NCBI GenBank assembly: GCA_016719605.1
Contig: JADJYW010000004.1
Span: 434,001 to 498,000 of the forward strand
Length of the DNA: 64,000 nt
Direction: 5' to 3'
From: Lewinellaceae bacterium
GTDB taxonomy: Bacteria > Bacteroidota > Bacteroidia > Chitinophagales > Saprospiraceae
Under the pieces are notes generated by a model. The model was not told the DNA's origin and ran no database searches. It saw only the letters and a program-made list of their open reading frames with translations. Below are positions 1 through 8,714 of this stretch, in pieces. Made by a program: the position numbers and the translations under genes. Position 1 is the first letter of the stretch. Each line of letters starts with the position of its first letter.

Positions 1-91
1 AAAGACCTGCTCTAAATGCGGAATAAGTGGGCGTGAACAGGGAGCCAAGCCGTCAATACCGTTACTTTTGCTCGGCCTCGCCCAGCAACTA

Positions 92-271
92 AGAGCGTGT
101 TTAAATTTTAGTGCTGGAGCGAGGGCGAGCCAATTTTGTTTCTATTGAGGCAAAATTTGCAGCCGTAGCCGGGTGCCTACGGCGAAAATTTTAACGAAAA
201 TAGAAATGAAATTGGCCGTCCGTAGCCCAGCGACTAAATTTTAAACACGCTCTAAATTTCAAACACGCTCT
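92..271. repeat. Imperfect inverted-repeat element (MITE-like)
   Basis: A 20-base arm at 92-111 (AGAGCGTGTTTAAATTTTAG) is matched with one mismatch by its reverse complement at 234-253. The interior also pairs partly (gccaatttt near 130 against its complement near 210). A third copy of the end, AAACACGCTCTTA, follows at 261-273. No reading frame of interest lies inside. This looks like a small non-coding palindromic element; its mobility is inferred only from its shape. Confidence 0.6.
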
Positions 272-285
272 TAAACCTCCCGCTG

Positions 286-1413
286 ATGTCTGTTCATATC
301 CGTGCTGTACAAGGAGCGATAGACCTGAAAACGTTCATTTATCTGCCTGCCGCCATTCATGCCGATCATCCCAACTGGATGCCGCCCTTGTACATGGATG
401 AAAAGGCGTATTTCGATCCGGCAAAAAACAAGTCCTTTTCGTACTGCGATACCGTGTTGTTTTTGGCCTACAAAGACGACAAACCCCGGGGGCGCATCAT
501 GGGCATCATCCACCATCCCTACAACACGGAGCATCAGGAAAAAACCGTGCGGTTTGCACACCTGGACTGCTACGACGATGAGGAGGTTTGTCATGCCCTT
601 CTGAACGCCGTGGAACAATGGGGCCGGGAAAAAGGTATGAACCGCATCATCGGGCCATTCGGGTTTTCGGGTCGGGAGCCACAAGGGTTGCTGGTGGAAG
701 GATTTGACAAACCGCCGATCATGGTCACCATTTGCAACCTCCCGTATTTGCCGGTTTTTGTGGAGCGCAACGGCTATGTGAAAGAACTGGACTGTATGGA
801 TTACCTGATTGATATCAACAAGGACATCCCGGAAATTTATCCCAGGATATTCGAGCGCGTCAGCCGAAACACCCAATTCCGCTTGCTGGAATTTCATAAA
901 ACCGGCGAGATGAAACCGTACATCATTCCGATTTTTGAGTTGATCAACCGTACCTACGCCGGGCTGCACGGATTCTCGCCACTGGACGATCAGGAGATGC
1001 GCGAAATGTCCGCCCGGTATTTGCCTATCCTGGATTCGCGTTTTTTGAAAGTGGTGCTGGACGAATCGGGCAGGTTGATCGCCTTTATGCTGGGTATCCC
1101 CAACATGACCAAAGGTATCCAGCGCGCCAAAGGGCGGCTCTACCCGTTCGGTTTTATCCATATCCTGCTGGAAGCCAAAACGACTAAGCAGCTCGACCTG
1201 CTTTTGGGCGCCATAGACGAGCCTTACCGCGGCCGCGGACTGGATATTCTCATGGGCTGGAAAATGATCGAAAGCGCCCGGAAAGCTGGTATTAAAACCT
1301 TTGAAACCAATGTAGTTTTGGAAACCAACACCGCCATGCGTGCCGAGTACGAGCGCCTCGGCGCCAAACTGTATAAAGTATTCCGTATCTATCAAAAAGA
1401 CTTGAGCAGATGA
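286..1413 (+). CDS. GNAT-superfamily N-acetyltransferase-like protein
   Basis: This is a 375-residue protein without a signal peptide. The C-terminal third has a GNAT-like acetyl-CoA loop (EPYRGRGLDILMGWKMI, about residues 307-323), followed by a TNVVLETN strand and a YERLGAKLYKVFRIY stretch typical of the fold's end. The N-terminal half (HPNWMPPLYMDEKAYFDP, and FGFSGREPQG near residue 125) resembles the large GNAT-like family often called YghO-type in Bacteroidota, whose substrate is unknown. Its stop overlaps the start of trhO (ATGA, 1410-1413), so the two are probably translationally coupled. The family call is fairly safe; the substrate cannot be inferred. Confidence 0.75.
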   Translation: MSVHIRAVQGAIDLKTFIYLPAAIHADHPNWMPPLYMDEKAYFDPAKNKSFSYCDTVLFLAYKDDKPRGRIMGIIHHPYNTEHQEKTVRFAHLDCYDDEEVCHALLNAVEQWGREKGMNRIIGPFGFSGREPQGLLVEGFDKPPIMVTICNLPYLPVFVERNGYVKELDCMDYLIDINKDIPEIYPRIFERVSRNTQFRLLEFHKTGEMKPYIIPIFELINRTYAGLHGFSPLDDQEMREMSARYLPILDSRFLKVVLDESGRLIAFMLGIPNMTKGIQRAKGRLYPFGFIHILLEAKTTKQLDLLLGAIDEPYRGRGLDILMGWKMIESARKAGIKTFETNVVLETNTAMRAEYERLGAKLYKVFRIYQKDLSR

Positions 1414-2482
1414 GCAAGTTCCTCTACAACCGAATCAGCCGACGCGAACTGAAGGAACGGCTGGAACAAAATCCTGAACCGAGGGTCACCATTTCGTTTT
1501 ACAAGTACGTCACCCTGCGCAACGCCCACCTTTTTCGCGACCACCTCTACGGCCTTTTCAGCGACCTCGGTGTGCTGGGCCGCATCTATGTGGCCCGCGA
1601 AGGCGTGAATGCGCAAATTTCCGTACCGGAAGCGCGTCTGGAAGATTTTAAGGTGGCCATGAACAGCATCCTGTTTTTCCAGGGACTGCGGCTGAATATC
1701 GCCATCGAGGACGACGGAAAATCCTTCTTCGCCCTCATCATCAAGGTGCGACCCAAGATCGTGGCCGACGGCATTGACGACCCCGACTTCGATCCTCCGA
1801 CTACGGCACCCACCTCCGGGCCGAGGAATTCAACGCCCTCACCGACGACCCCGACACCATCGTGGTGGATATGCGCAACCACTACGAAAGCGAAGTGGGC
1901 CGTTTCGAGCGCGCTATCGTACCTCCGGTGGACACCTTCCGCGAGGAACTGCCGTATGTGGCTGATTTGCTGGCCGACCAGAAAGACAAAAAAATCGTGA
2001 TGTACTGCACCGGCGGTATCCGCTGCGAAAAAGCCAGCGCCTACCTCAAGTACCGGGGGTTTCGGAACGTGTTCCAGCTGGAAGGTGGCATCATCGAATA
2101 CGCCCGGCAGGTGCAGGCAAACCAGTTGCAGAACAAGTTTTTAGGTAAAAACTTCGTCTTCGACGAGCGTCTCGGCGAGCGCATCAGCGATGTCGTAATC
2201 GCCCATTGCCACCAGTGCGGCGCCCCCTGCGATGATCATACCAATTGCGCCAATACCTTTTGCCACCTGCTTTTTATCCAGTGCACCGAATGCCGCGACA
2301 AGTACGAAGGGTGCTGTTCCGAGCAGTGTCGCGATTTCAACTACCTACCCGAAGACCTGCGCCGCGAACGCGCCAAAATGGAGCAGTTTAACGGGAGCCG
2401 GTTCCGGCATGGGCATTTTAAAGGTGGTGGCAGAATAAACTGCTCGCTTACAACGCACCGAAGGCATGCCAGCCAGCGGTGA
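1410..2482 (+). CDS. trhO: tRNA uridine(34) hydroxylase TrhO (rhodanese-family), frameshifted
   Basis: Family role: oxygen-dependent formation of 5-hydroxyuridine at the wobble position of certain tRNAs, in the cytoplasm. The N-terminal part is the acylphosphatase-like domain (VAREGVNAQIS, about residues 54-64). The rhodanese domain carries the active-site loop MYCTGGIRCEKASAYL with its catalytic Cys, followed by the Cys-rich tail (CHQCGAPCDDHTNC, CTECRDKYEGCCSEQC) usual for this family. The two halves are in different frames. The switch is at about 1794-1798 (gatcctccgac), where one missing base would restore DPSDYGTH. Total length (~357 residues) is near normal for the family. The defect is probably a sequencing error, though a real mutation cannot be excluded. 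Confidence 0.85.
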
Positions 2483-2772
2483 GCAGGACTTGCAACGAGG
2501 TTATTTTTCCCACACCCTTGACTGCTGCCTGTGATCGCGCTACTTTCGCGGACCAAAACAACATCGAATTGGAGGAAATCCGCTTAAAGGATAATGATAC
2601 GCACGCCCGCTTTCGATAGTTGTTGCCGGATGCGGGGTGCGCGTTGTAGGGGCTTAGACGCAACGAAAAAGATGACGTGCTGGGTAGTATTGGAAACAAA
2701 GGTGAAGGCGATCGTCATGTTTGGGGTTATATGTTTGGTGTAGCCCTACAAAGTTATCACAATTTTAACACT

Positions 2773-3450
2773 ATGTCAAACTTCTTCAGTAAAGCAAACA
2801 TTCACAGTTTCCTTTGGGGGCTTTTAGGCGCGTTTGTTATTTTTTTGTGTGGACTTTTATGGTACTGGTGGAATGGGCCCGAAGAGGTGAAAGTAGTTTA
2901 TAATGAACAATCGCGAAAAGATACCACAATCACTATTATTAAATTTGAGCCGACAGAACTAGCCCCAGGTGAAGACTCAAATATAACACCGCAGGCATCA
3001 AGAAAACAGAAAGCAATCATTCAATCAATTATTACGAATCCTTCGGAGGCAGGCAACATCGCTTCATCTTATAGACCCAAGTTCAACATGCCAACAATTG
3101 TGTCTGGCTATGTCCAAGGCAAAATAAATTCGTACGCGACAATAAACATCAATAAAACAGAATTCATTCAAGCAGACTTTATTGAAGTGACGACATATTT
3201 TTTTAAGCCATCCATTCTCAAAAAAATAACTCCTTTATTTGTTGATATCGTGAAAAGGGAAACAAAAAATTCTGTTTATCAAATTTGGAGTGACCAATTC
3301 AGCCATAGTGGAAGTAAGACCAAGGTAAAGTTATCTGCATCATTTCCACCAGACACATATGACCTAACAATAGGTTTTTATTTACTTGATGAACTTAACA
3401 CAAAGTACCCGACATTTTATTCAAAGCAATTTACAATAACAATTCAATAA
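2773..3450 (+). CDS. Hypothetical single-pass membrane protein, AT-rich
   Basis: This is a 225-residue protein if it starts at ATG 2773; an upstream in-frame start at 2677 would add a non-conserved-looking leader. One transmembrane helix (FLWGLLGAFVIFLCGLLWYW, about residues 15-34) is followed by a soluble, Lys/Asn/Thr-rich domain with no motif I recognise. Codon use is AAA/AAT/ATT-rich, clearly different from its GC-richer neighbours, which suggests horizontal acquisition. The 220 bp after it show nothing codable. It lies upstream of a toxin-antitoxin pair, so this corner may be accessory DNA. Confidence 0.6.
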   Translation: MSNFFSKANIHSFLWGLLGAFVIFLCGLLWYWWNGPEEVKVVYNEQSRKDTTITIIKFEPTELAPGEDSNITPQASRKQKAIIQSIITNPSEAGNIASSYRPKFNMPTIVSGYVQGKINSYATININKTEFIQADFIEVTTYFFKPSILKKITPLFVDIVKRETKNSVYQIWSDQFSHSGSKTKVKLSASFPPDTYDLTIGFYLLDELNTKYPTFYSKQFTITIQ

Positions 3451-3670
3451 AAGTACAGCAAACGTTTTTTTCTCGTCTACAGATCAATAACGCCGCTGCG
3501 TGACAAGGAAGTGACCATAAGCGACAAAAGCATAGGTACAAAAAATTTAATAGCATCAGGACACCGCAGAAACTAACAGGAAGCCACCAGGACAGCTAAA
3601 TTAGACCCTGCCCTGCGCCTTTTGAGAGGCGAAAGAGTCAACTAATTTCTACAAAAGCATCAGAAGAAAA

Positions 3671-3949
3671 ATGGAATTTGAATGGGACGAAAACAAAAAC
3701 AAATCCAACCAACTGAAGCACGGCATCAGTTTTGAAGAAGCAACGAAGATATTTGATGACGAAGAGCGGGTAGAGTATCAGGATTTGCGGAAGGATTACG
3801 GCGAGGATCGTTGGAAGACCATTGGGCAAATACTCGGCATTATCTTCTCCGTCACGTATACACTCCGGACAGCCGTGATAAGACTCATTTCTGCAAGGCT
3901 GGCGAGCCCAAAAGAGCGAGACTTATACAACAACCAAAGAAACGCTTAA
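3671..3949 (+). CDS. brnT: BrnT-family toxin
   Basis: This 92-residue protein has the BrnT hallmarks. It begins FEWDENKNKSNQLKHGISFE, with the expected WD..K...N..KHG pattern, followed by EEATKIFDD. The C-terminal strand is VIRLISARLASPKERDLY, matching the RIISAR.A...E...Y signature. BrnT is a RelE-like ribonuclease that stops translation and is neutralised by a partner antitoxin. The partner is normally encoded just downstream, as here (24 bp gap). The gene is intact. The context of AT-rich DNA on its left side fits an accessory module. Confidence 0.8.
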   Translation: MEFEWDENKNKSNQLKHGISFEEATKIFDDEERVEYQDLRKDYGEDRWKTIGQILGIIFSVTYTLRTAVIRLISARLASPKERDLYNNQRNA

Positions 3950-3972
3950 ATTTACCATCAAAACAGCGTAAA

Positions 3973-4368
3973 ATGATAGCAAAAACCATCAATCAGACAA
4001 AAGCCGTAGAACTTCTGAGAAGTGGGCAGAGCATAAGCGGTTATCAAATTCACTTCACTGAGGATAAGGTGGAGGCATTGGATGCCTTTTTGCTCAGGAA
4101 AAACGGAGTTGAACTCCCGGACTATCTCGTGTTTTACGATGATGAAAGCATTGATTTTGGAGATGATGCGGACATTAGCGCCGAGGATTTTGTCCATGAA
4201 AAATTGGTAAGGGTACTGCGAGCCGAAGTCGTTGTTGACCAAGAGATTGCAGACTGGGTGTCACAGGATAATATCAATGTAAATCAACTGCTTACCAATT
4301 TAATGAAAGACTTTTACAAAAATGCCAAAGCAACTTCAATGCTTGAGCCTCGAAAAATGCGTGGCTGA
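3973..4368 (+). CDS. Probable antitoxin partner of BrnT
   Basis: This is a 131-residue protein starting at ATG 3973. The frame stays open upstream across brnT, but the ATG after the toxin stop is the sensible start. The N-terminal half is acidic (YDDESIDFGDDADISAEDF). The C-terminal part, VDQEIADWVSQDNINVNQLL, followed by a short basic tail, has the shape of a ribbon-helix-helix DNA-binding segment like those ending BrnA antitoxins. Position directly after brnT is the main argument. It is longer than classical BrnA, so it may belong to a different antitoxin family. Confidence 0.55.
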   Translation: MIAKTINQTKAVELLRSGQSISGYQIHFTEDKVEALDAFLLRKNGVELPDYLVFYDDESIDFGDDADISAEDFVHEKLVRVLRAEVVVDQEIADWVSQDNINVNQLLTNLMKDFYKNAKATSMLEPRKMRG

Positions 4369-4484
4369 CAACCACTCCCTTTTCTCAGTCCTAAATTTTT
4401 AAAACATGGCCCCGGGGTACACTACCCATACGATCCACTGCACAGCCGCGTAGTCGTAATTTTGCTAACGGGCATTTTAAGAGA

Positions 4485-5150
4485 ATGATGAATATACATA
4501 CACAATACCCGCCTCGAACAACCCGAACAATACCTGCGCTTTTTGGACTCTTCCTTTGTTTGGGCTGTTTCCCCATATTGGCCCAATCGCCCGACCCTGA
4601 TTTCTCCACCGAAACCGCACGCCACCGCGCACACTACAAACAGGAATTCCTAACCGAACCGCGCTCCCCGCTGACAGCGCAAGACACCGCATTGCTCGAT
4701 TTTTTCCAGCCCGCGCCGGCCTGGCAACTCGTTGCCCGCTTCGAGCCGACGCCCGATGCCGAGCCGTTCGATATGCCAACATACAGTGGTCGTAAAAAAC
4801 CGTTCAAGCGGTACGGGTTTGCCTACTTTGATGTAGCCGGAACGCAATACCGGTTGGCGCTGTACATCAATTTGGGCCTGGCCCAACAGGAGACCTACCG
4901 GGATCACCTTTTTTTGCCGTTCAAAGACCACACCAACGGCGAAACGACCTACGGCGGCGGGCGCTATCTGGACCTGAAAACCGGCGACATCGCGCCCGAC
5001 GGCACAGTAATTCTGGATTTAAACAAAGCCTACAACCCCTGGTGTGCCTACAGCGACGGGTTCAATTGTCCCATACCACCGGCAGAAAATCACCTGGAAA
5101 TGGCGGTAGAAGCCGGCGAGCGAAATTTTACCGGAACACGCAAGCAGTAG
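4485..5150 (+). CDS. DUF1684 domain-containing secreted protein
   Basis: This 221-residue protein has a cleavable-type signal sequence (ALFGLFLCLGCFPILAQS, about residues 18-35). The mature part carries the conserved DUF1684 blocks: FLPFKDHTNGETTYGGGRYL, LDLNKAYNPWCAYSDGFNCP and IPPAENHLEMAVEAGE. The family is found in many Bacteroidota, but its biochemical role is not known. The cysteine in the signal (LGC) could be a lipobox, so the protein may be a lipoprotein. The start could be either of the two adjacent ATGs at 4485 and 4488. It is followed by bshA after 49 bp. Confidence 0.8.
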   Translation: MMNIHTQYPPRTTRTIPALFGLFLCLGCFPILAQSPDPDFSTETARHRAHYKQEFLTEPRSPLTAQDTALLDFFQPAPAWQLVARFEPTPDAEPFDMPTYSGRKKPFKRYGFAYFDVAGTQYRLALYINLGLAQQETYRDHLFLPFKDHTNGETTYGGGRYLDLKTGDIAPDGTVILDLNKAYNPWCAYSDGFNCPIPPAENHLEMAVEAGERNFTGTRKQ

Positions 5151-5199
5151 CGCGTCCCGCCCCTTGACCTTTTCTGTTTTTTATGTGTTTATTCGCCCA

Positions 5200-6342
5200 A
5201 TGAAAATAGGTATCGTTTGTTACCCGACTTATGGCGGCTCCGGGGTGGTGGCTACCGAACTCGGCCTCGGACTGGCGCGAAAAGGCCACGAGATACATTT
5301 TATCACCTACCGCCGTCCGGTGCGCTTAGCGCATTTCCACGAGAACGTGTTTTACCACGAAGTGGACAACGAAGACTACCCGCTCTTCGAGTACCCGCCC
5401 TACGATACCGCGCTGGCATCTACCATCGTGGACGTGGTGCAGTACCAAAACCTCGATCTCCTGCATGTACACTACGCCATTCCCCACGCTGCCGTGGCCT
5501 ACATGGCCAAAAAAATCCTGATCACGCAAGGGCGCTATGTGCCCGTGGTGACCACCCTGCACGGCACGGATATCACACTGGTGGGCAACAACCGTGCGTT
5601 TGCCCCGGTAGTCGAATTCAGTATCAACAAAAGCGACGGCGTGACCGCCGTTTCCCAAAGCCTGAAAAACGACACGCTGCGTTTGTTCAACATCGAACGC
5701 GATATTCGGGTGATTTACAACTTCATTGATTTTGATCGCTTCCGGAAAGTGGACAAGGATCATTTCAAAAAAATAATTGCGCCCGACGCCGAGCGCATCA
5801 TCGCCCACACCTCCAACTTTCGGAAAGTGAAACGGGTGGACGATGTGGTCCATATTTTCAAACGAATCCACGACTCGGTGCCCTCCAAACTGCTCATGAT
5901 CGGCGACGGGCCTGAACGGCAAAATACCGAACGCCTCTGCCGCCAGCTGGGCATTTGCGACAGTGTCCGGTTCCTCGGCAAGCAGGATGCCATCGAGGAA
6001 CTGCTCGCAATCTGCGACCTGTTCCTGATCCCTTCCGAAAGCGAGAGTTTTGGTCTGGCCGCTCTGGAGGCCATGGCCTGCGAGGTGCCGGTCATCTCGT
6101 CCAACAGCGGCGGCCTGCCGGAGTTGAATATCCACGGTGTGACCGGCTACCTCAGCGACCCGGGCAATATCGAAGAAATGGCCCGATATGCTATAAACTT
6201 GCTGCAAAACGATGTGCTGCTCCAGCAGTTTCGCCAAAATGCCCTGGCGCAGGCCAAACGCTTTGATCTGGAAAACATCCTGCCCGATTACGAGGCCTAT
6301 TACGCCGAGGTACTGGCAAAAAGTAGTGTAAAAGTGGAATAA
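5200..6342 (+). CDS. bshA: N-acetyl-alpha-D-glucosaminyl L-malate synthase BshA
   Basis: This 380-residue GT4 glycosyltransferase performs the first committed step of bacillithiol synthesis, joining UDP-GlcNAc and L-malate. The N-terminal MKIGIVCYPTYGGSGVVATE is close to the BshA signature. LHVHYAIPHA (about residues 89-98) and TTLHGTDITLVG (about 118-129) follow. The C-terminal donor-binding EX7E-type motif is ESESFGLAALEAMACEVPV (about residues 280-298). I chose the ATG at 5200 over an in-frame start at 5164 because the family begins with MKIGI. The gene is intact. It is followed after 3 bp by the HemC-like gene, which suggests one transcript. No other bacillithiol genes are in the window. 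Confidence 0.92.
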   Translation: MKIGIVCYPTYGGSGVVATELGLGLARKGHEIHFITYRRPVRLAHFHENVFYHEVDNEDYPLFEYPPYDTALASTIVDVVQYQNLDLLHVHYAIPHAAVAYMAKKILITQGRYVPVVTTLHGTDITLVGNNRAFAPVVEFSINKSDGVTAVSQSLKNDTLRLFNIERDIRVIYNFIDFDRFRKVDKDHFKKIIAPDAERIIAHTSNFRKVKRVDDVVHIFKRIHDSVPSKLLMIGDGPERQNTERLCRQLGICDSVRFLGKQDAIEELLAICDLFLIPSESESFGLAALEAMACEVPVISSNSGGLPELNIHGVTGYLSDPGNIEEMARYAINLLQNDVLLQQFRQNALAQAKRFDLENILPDYEAYYAEVLAKSSVKVE

Positions 6343-6345
6343 CGG

Positions 6346-7156
6346 ATGCTGTTAAAAATAGGAACAGGAAGTACCCCAACGGCCCTTTGGCGGGCTGAAT
6401 ACACCCGGAAAGCACTCCAGGCCATCGGTGTAGAAAGTGCGCTTGTGCCCGTTGACCATCTGGAGGAAGCGCTTCTGCGCGGCGAAGTTGACACGGCCGT
6501 GTATGCGCTGGATGAGTTACCGGTGCATCAGTCGGAAGGGATTGTCATCACGGCTGTGTCGGAACGGGCAAACCCGGCCGACGTACTCCTGGTGCGCCCC
6601 GGAGGCTGTTGACAAACGACAGGACTTCGGGCTAAAACCCGGCGCAACGGTAGGTGCAACGGCGTGGCGCAACGCGCAAATGCGCGACTTTCGGCCCGAT
6701 GTGGTGCTCCAAAATTTGAATGAAGACATATTGGCCTGCATAGAAAACTTGCAGGATGGCGCGTATGATGCCGTATTGCTGTCTGCGGCGGATATAAACC
6801 AACGGAACCTGGATTTGTCCGGGCTGGAGGTGTCGGAACTCAATCCCCGGGAATTTGTACCCCGCCCTGCCCAGGGCGTACTGGCCTGGCAAACCCACCG
6901 CGACGACTTGTCTACGCGTCGCATCCTGAAGCAGCTCCACCATCCGAATGTGTCGGCATGCACCAATGTGGAACGTCGGGTGCTTCATCTTCTTGGTGGA
7001 GATGCCCATTTGCTGCTTGGTGTATTGGTGGAATGCGATGCCGGAGGTGTTTTTCATGCTTTTGCCGCTTGTGCACGCGAAGGGCGGCTTCGCCGTACCC
7101 GGCTATCGCAAAGCACACGAATCGAGCTGGCCGAGCAGGTGGTAAAAAGTTTGTGA
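6346..7156 (+). CDS. HemC-like protein lacking catalytic residues, frameshifted
   Basis: This ~270-residue protein aligns with porphobilinogen deaminase along its length: GTGSTPTALWRAEY, LLRGEVDTAVYALDELP, ERANPADVLLV, GATVGATAWRNAQM and FVPRPAQGVLAW. Compared with E. coli HemC as I know it, the Asp of HSMKDVP is Glu, the cofactor-binding Cys of GGCQ is Asp (LLGGDAHLL), and the second Arg of SSLRRQ is Asn. The TRxS Arg is Gly, and the ~30-residue TRGD...GGKGLF segment is absent. It is therefore unlikely to make hydroxymethylbilane. The reading frame is broken at CCCC 6597-6600, where one extra C explains the shift. It is probably co-transcribed with bshA. Confidence 0.75.
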
Positions 7157-7165
7157 TATTTTTTG

Positions 7166-8221
7166 TTACTCAACCTTCGAAAACTTCAGGGCGGCCTGGG
7201 GGCGCAAAAACAGGGTGCCCGTGGTGGCGATGGTGTCGCCGATGGTCAGTCCCTCGGTGATTTCTACCATCCCTGCCTGGCGCACGCCGGTTTTGACGGT
7301 TGTTGGAATTGCGAGGCCGTTGCGGCTGACGAATACTTTTTTGTCGCGGGCTTGTGGCACAATCGCCTGCGTGGGGATGAGCAGGGCCTGCGCTTGTTTG
7401 CCCAGGTTCAGGCTGACCTCTGCAAAGCCGCCGGGGAGCAAACGGTTGCCGGATGAAGCCTGCACAGCTGCCCGAACCAGGAGGTTACGGGTATCGGCAG
7501 ATATGCTTTGTTCGGTTGCTTGTACGGTAGCAGCGTAGGTACGCGTATCGCCTTCGGTGGTAAAGGAAACTGTTTGGCCCGGGCGAATGAGGTGGCTGTA
7601 TTTTTCAGGTACGGAGAAGTCCAGTTTGAGGGTGGAGACGGATCGGATGGTGGCTACGGGGGTGGCCGGCGTGATGTAGGCGCCCGGGCTGATGCGGCGC
7701 AGGCCGATTACGCCGGTGTACGGTGCGCGCAGTTCGGTTTTTCCGATGTTGATGCGCACAAGGTCGGTCTCGCTTTTGAGCATCTGGAGTTCCAGTGCCG
7801 CCAAATCGTACTCCTGTTGGCTGACCCCTTTGACTTTCAGCAGGTCGCCAAGGCGCTGTTCGGTTATTTCCGCTTGTTTGATCCGGGTTTCCAGTTGCCG
7901 CAGTTGTGTTTGCAAATCCTGGTCAAATACTTTGACGAGGAGGTCGCCCTTGTTTACCGTTTTGCCTTCGGGCAGATGGAGCGTCACCACACGGCCGGAT
8001 GCTTCGGGGTGGAGGTTTGTTTCTTCCATGGGCAGCAGCGTGCCGGCTGCTGTGACGGTAGCGGTGAGGGTAGTTGGTTTGACGATGAAACCTTCGATGG
8101 AGATGTTGTCGTAGGAGGATCGGGCGGGTTTGGCGGGGCCGCCGGGCTTGTCGCCGGAATTGGTACAGGTTGCGGTCAGGAGCGAGACGGCGAGGGAGAG
8201 GAGAAACAAGTTATTTTTCAT
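7166..8221 (-). CDS. RND efflux periplasmic adaptor (HlyD/MFP family) lipoprotein
   Basis: This 351-residue protein starts at the ATG ending at 8221; a longer start adds an unlikely leader. It has a lipoprotein signal (FLLSLAVSLLTATC). Next come a biotinyl-lipoyl half (NLHPEASGRVVTLHLPEGK, about residues 71-89), an alpha-helical hairpin (QLETRIKQAEITEQRLGDLL), the second lipoyl half (LRAPYTGVIGLRRISPGAYI), a beta-barrel domain (LDFSVPEKY) and a membrane-proximal C-terminus (GLTIGDTIATTGTLFLRP). Such adaptors link an inner-membrane RND pump to an outer-membrane channel. Neither partner is in view, so the gene is either a lone adaptor or the partners lie elsewhere. Confidence 0.88.
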   Translation of the reverse strand: MKNNLFLLSLAVSLLTATCTNSGDKPGGPAKPARSSYDNISIEGFIVKPTTLTATVTAAGTLLPMEETNLHPEASGRVVTLHLPEGKTVNKGDLLVKVFDQDLQTQLRQLETRIKQAEITEQRLGDLLKVKGVSQQEYDLAALELQMLKSETDLVRINIGKTELRAPYTGVIGLRRISPGAYITPATPVATIRSVSTLKLDFSVPEKYSHLIRPGQTVSFTTEGDTRTYAATVQATEQSISADTRNLLVRAAVQASSGNRLLPGGFAEVSLNLGKQAQALLIPTQAIVPQARDKKVFVSRNGLAIPTTVKTGVRQAGMVEITEGLTIGDTIATTGTLFLRPQAALKFSKVE

Positions 8222-8336
8222 GGCAGCGCGTACAAGAGAGTACCGAAGGGCCAAACACCTGTGGTGCGGGTCGGTTCATTTTGCGGGCAAAGATGCCGCA
8301 TTCCCTGCCATTCCGGGAGCAAAAAAAAGCCTGCGA

Positions 8337-8507
8337 TTAATGCAGGCTGTTGAACGGGCGCATTTCCTCGCCGAGCGAGTTGATATTCCACTCATCCATC
8401 GGGAGGAATTTTTTGGCTTGGCGTTTCACCCGGCGGGTCAGGTAAGCGAAGGCTAAGCGGGGCGAGACGCGCCAAATGCGGAAAAAATTATGAATACGAT
8501 TTGTCAT
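8337..8507 (-). CDS. Small basic hypothetical protein
   Basis: This is a 56-residue reading frame starting MTNRIHNFFRIWRVSP and ending GEEMRPFNSLH. It is rich in Arg, Phe and Trp, with no membrane segment. The frame is open further upstream, but the ATG ending at 8507 is the natural start. I do not recognise a family. It lies 115 bp upstream of the efflux adaptor on the same strand and could be its co-transcribed leader gene. It may be a chance frame. Confidence 0.35.
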   Translation of the reverse strand: MTNRIHNFFRIWRVSPRLAFAYLTRRVKRQAKKFLPMDEWNINSLGEEMRPFNSLH

Positions 8508-8663
8508 TGTGTTTGAATTGTTTGTGTGGATTAGAAAACGTTTGTTTGCTGGATGGCTAACGACCCTTATCAGCAAAAAGTTCTCCAAAAAATTTTGTAG
8601 AGCGTTAAAAACAAATCTTTTTTGGTTGTAATGCCAGATTTTAACGAATCAGCAACTTCGATG

Positions 8664-8671
8664 TACCTTTG
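8664..8671 (+). promoter_or_regulatory. Bacteroidota -7 promoter element (TACCTTTG)
   Basis: TACCTTTG matches the TAnnTTTG -7 consensus of the Bacteroidota primary sigma factor and lies 43 bp before the GT2 gene. No convincing -33 TTG is seen at the usual spacing. Confidence 0.55.
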
Positions 8672-8714
8672 CCGCTTCCCAAAACTGGGAAATCATCAAA
8701 AAAAGACCTGATTC

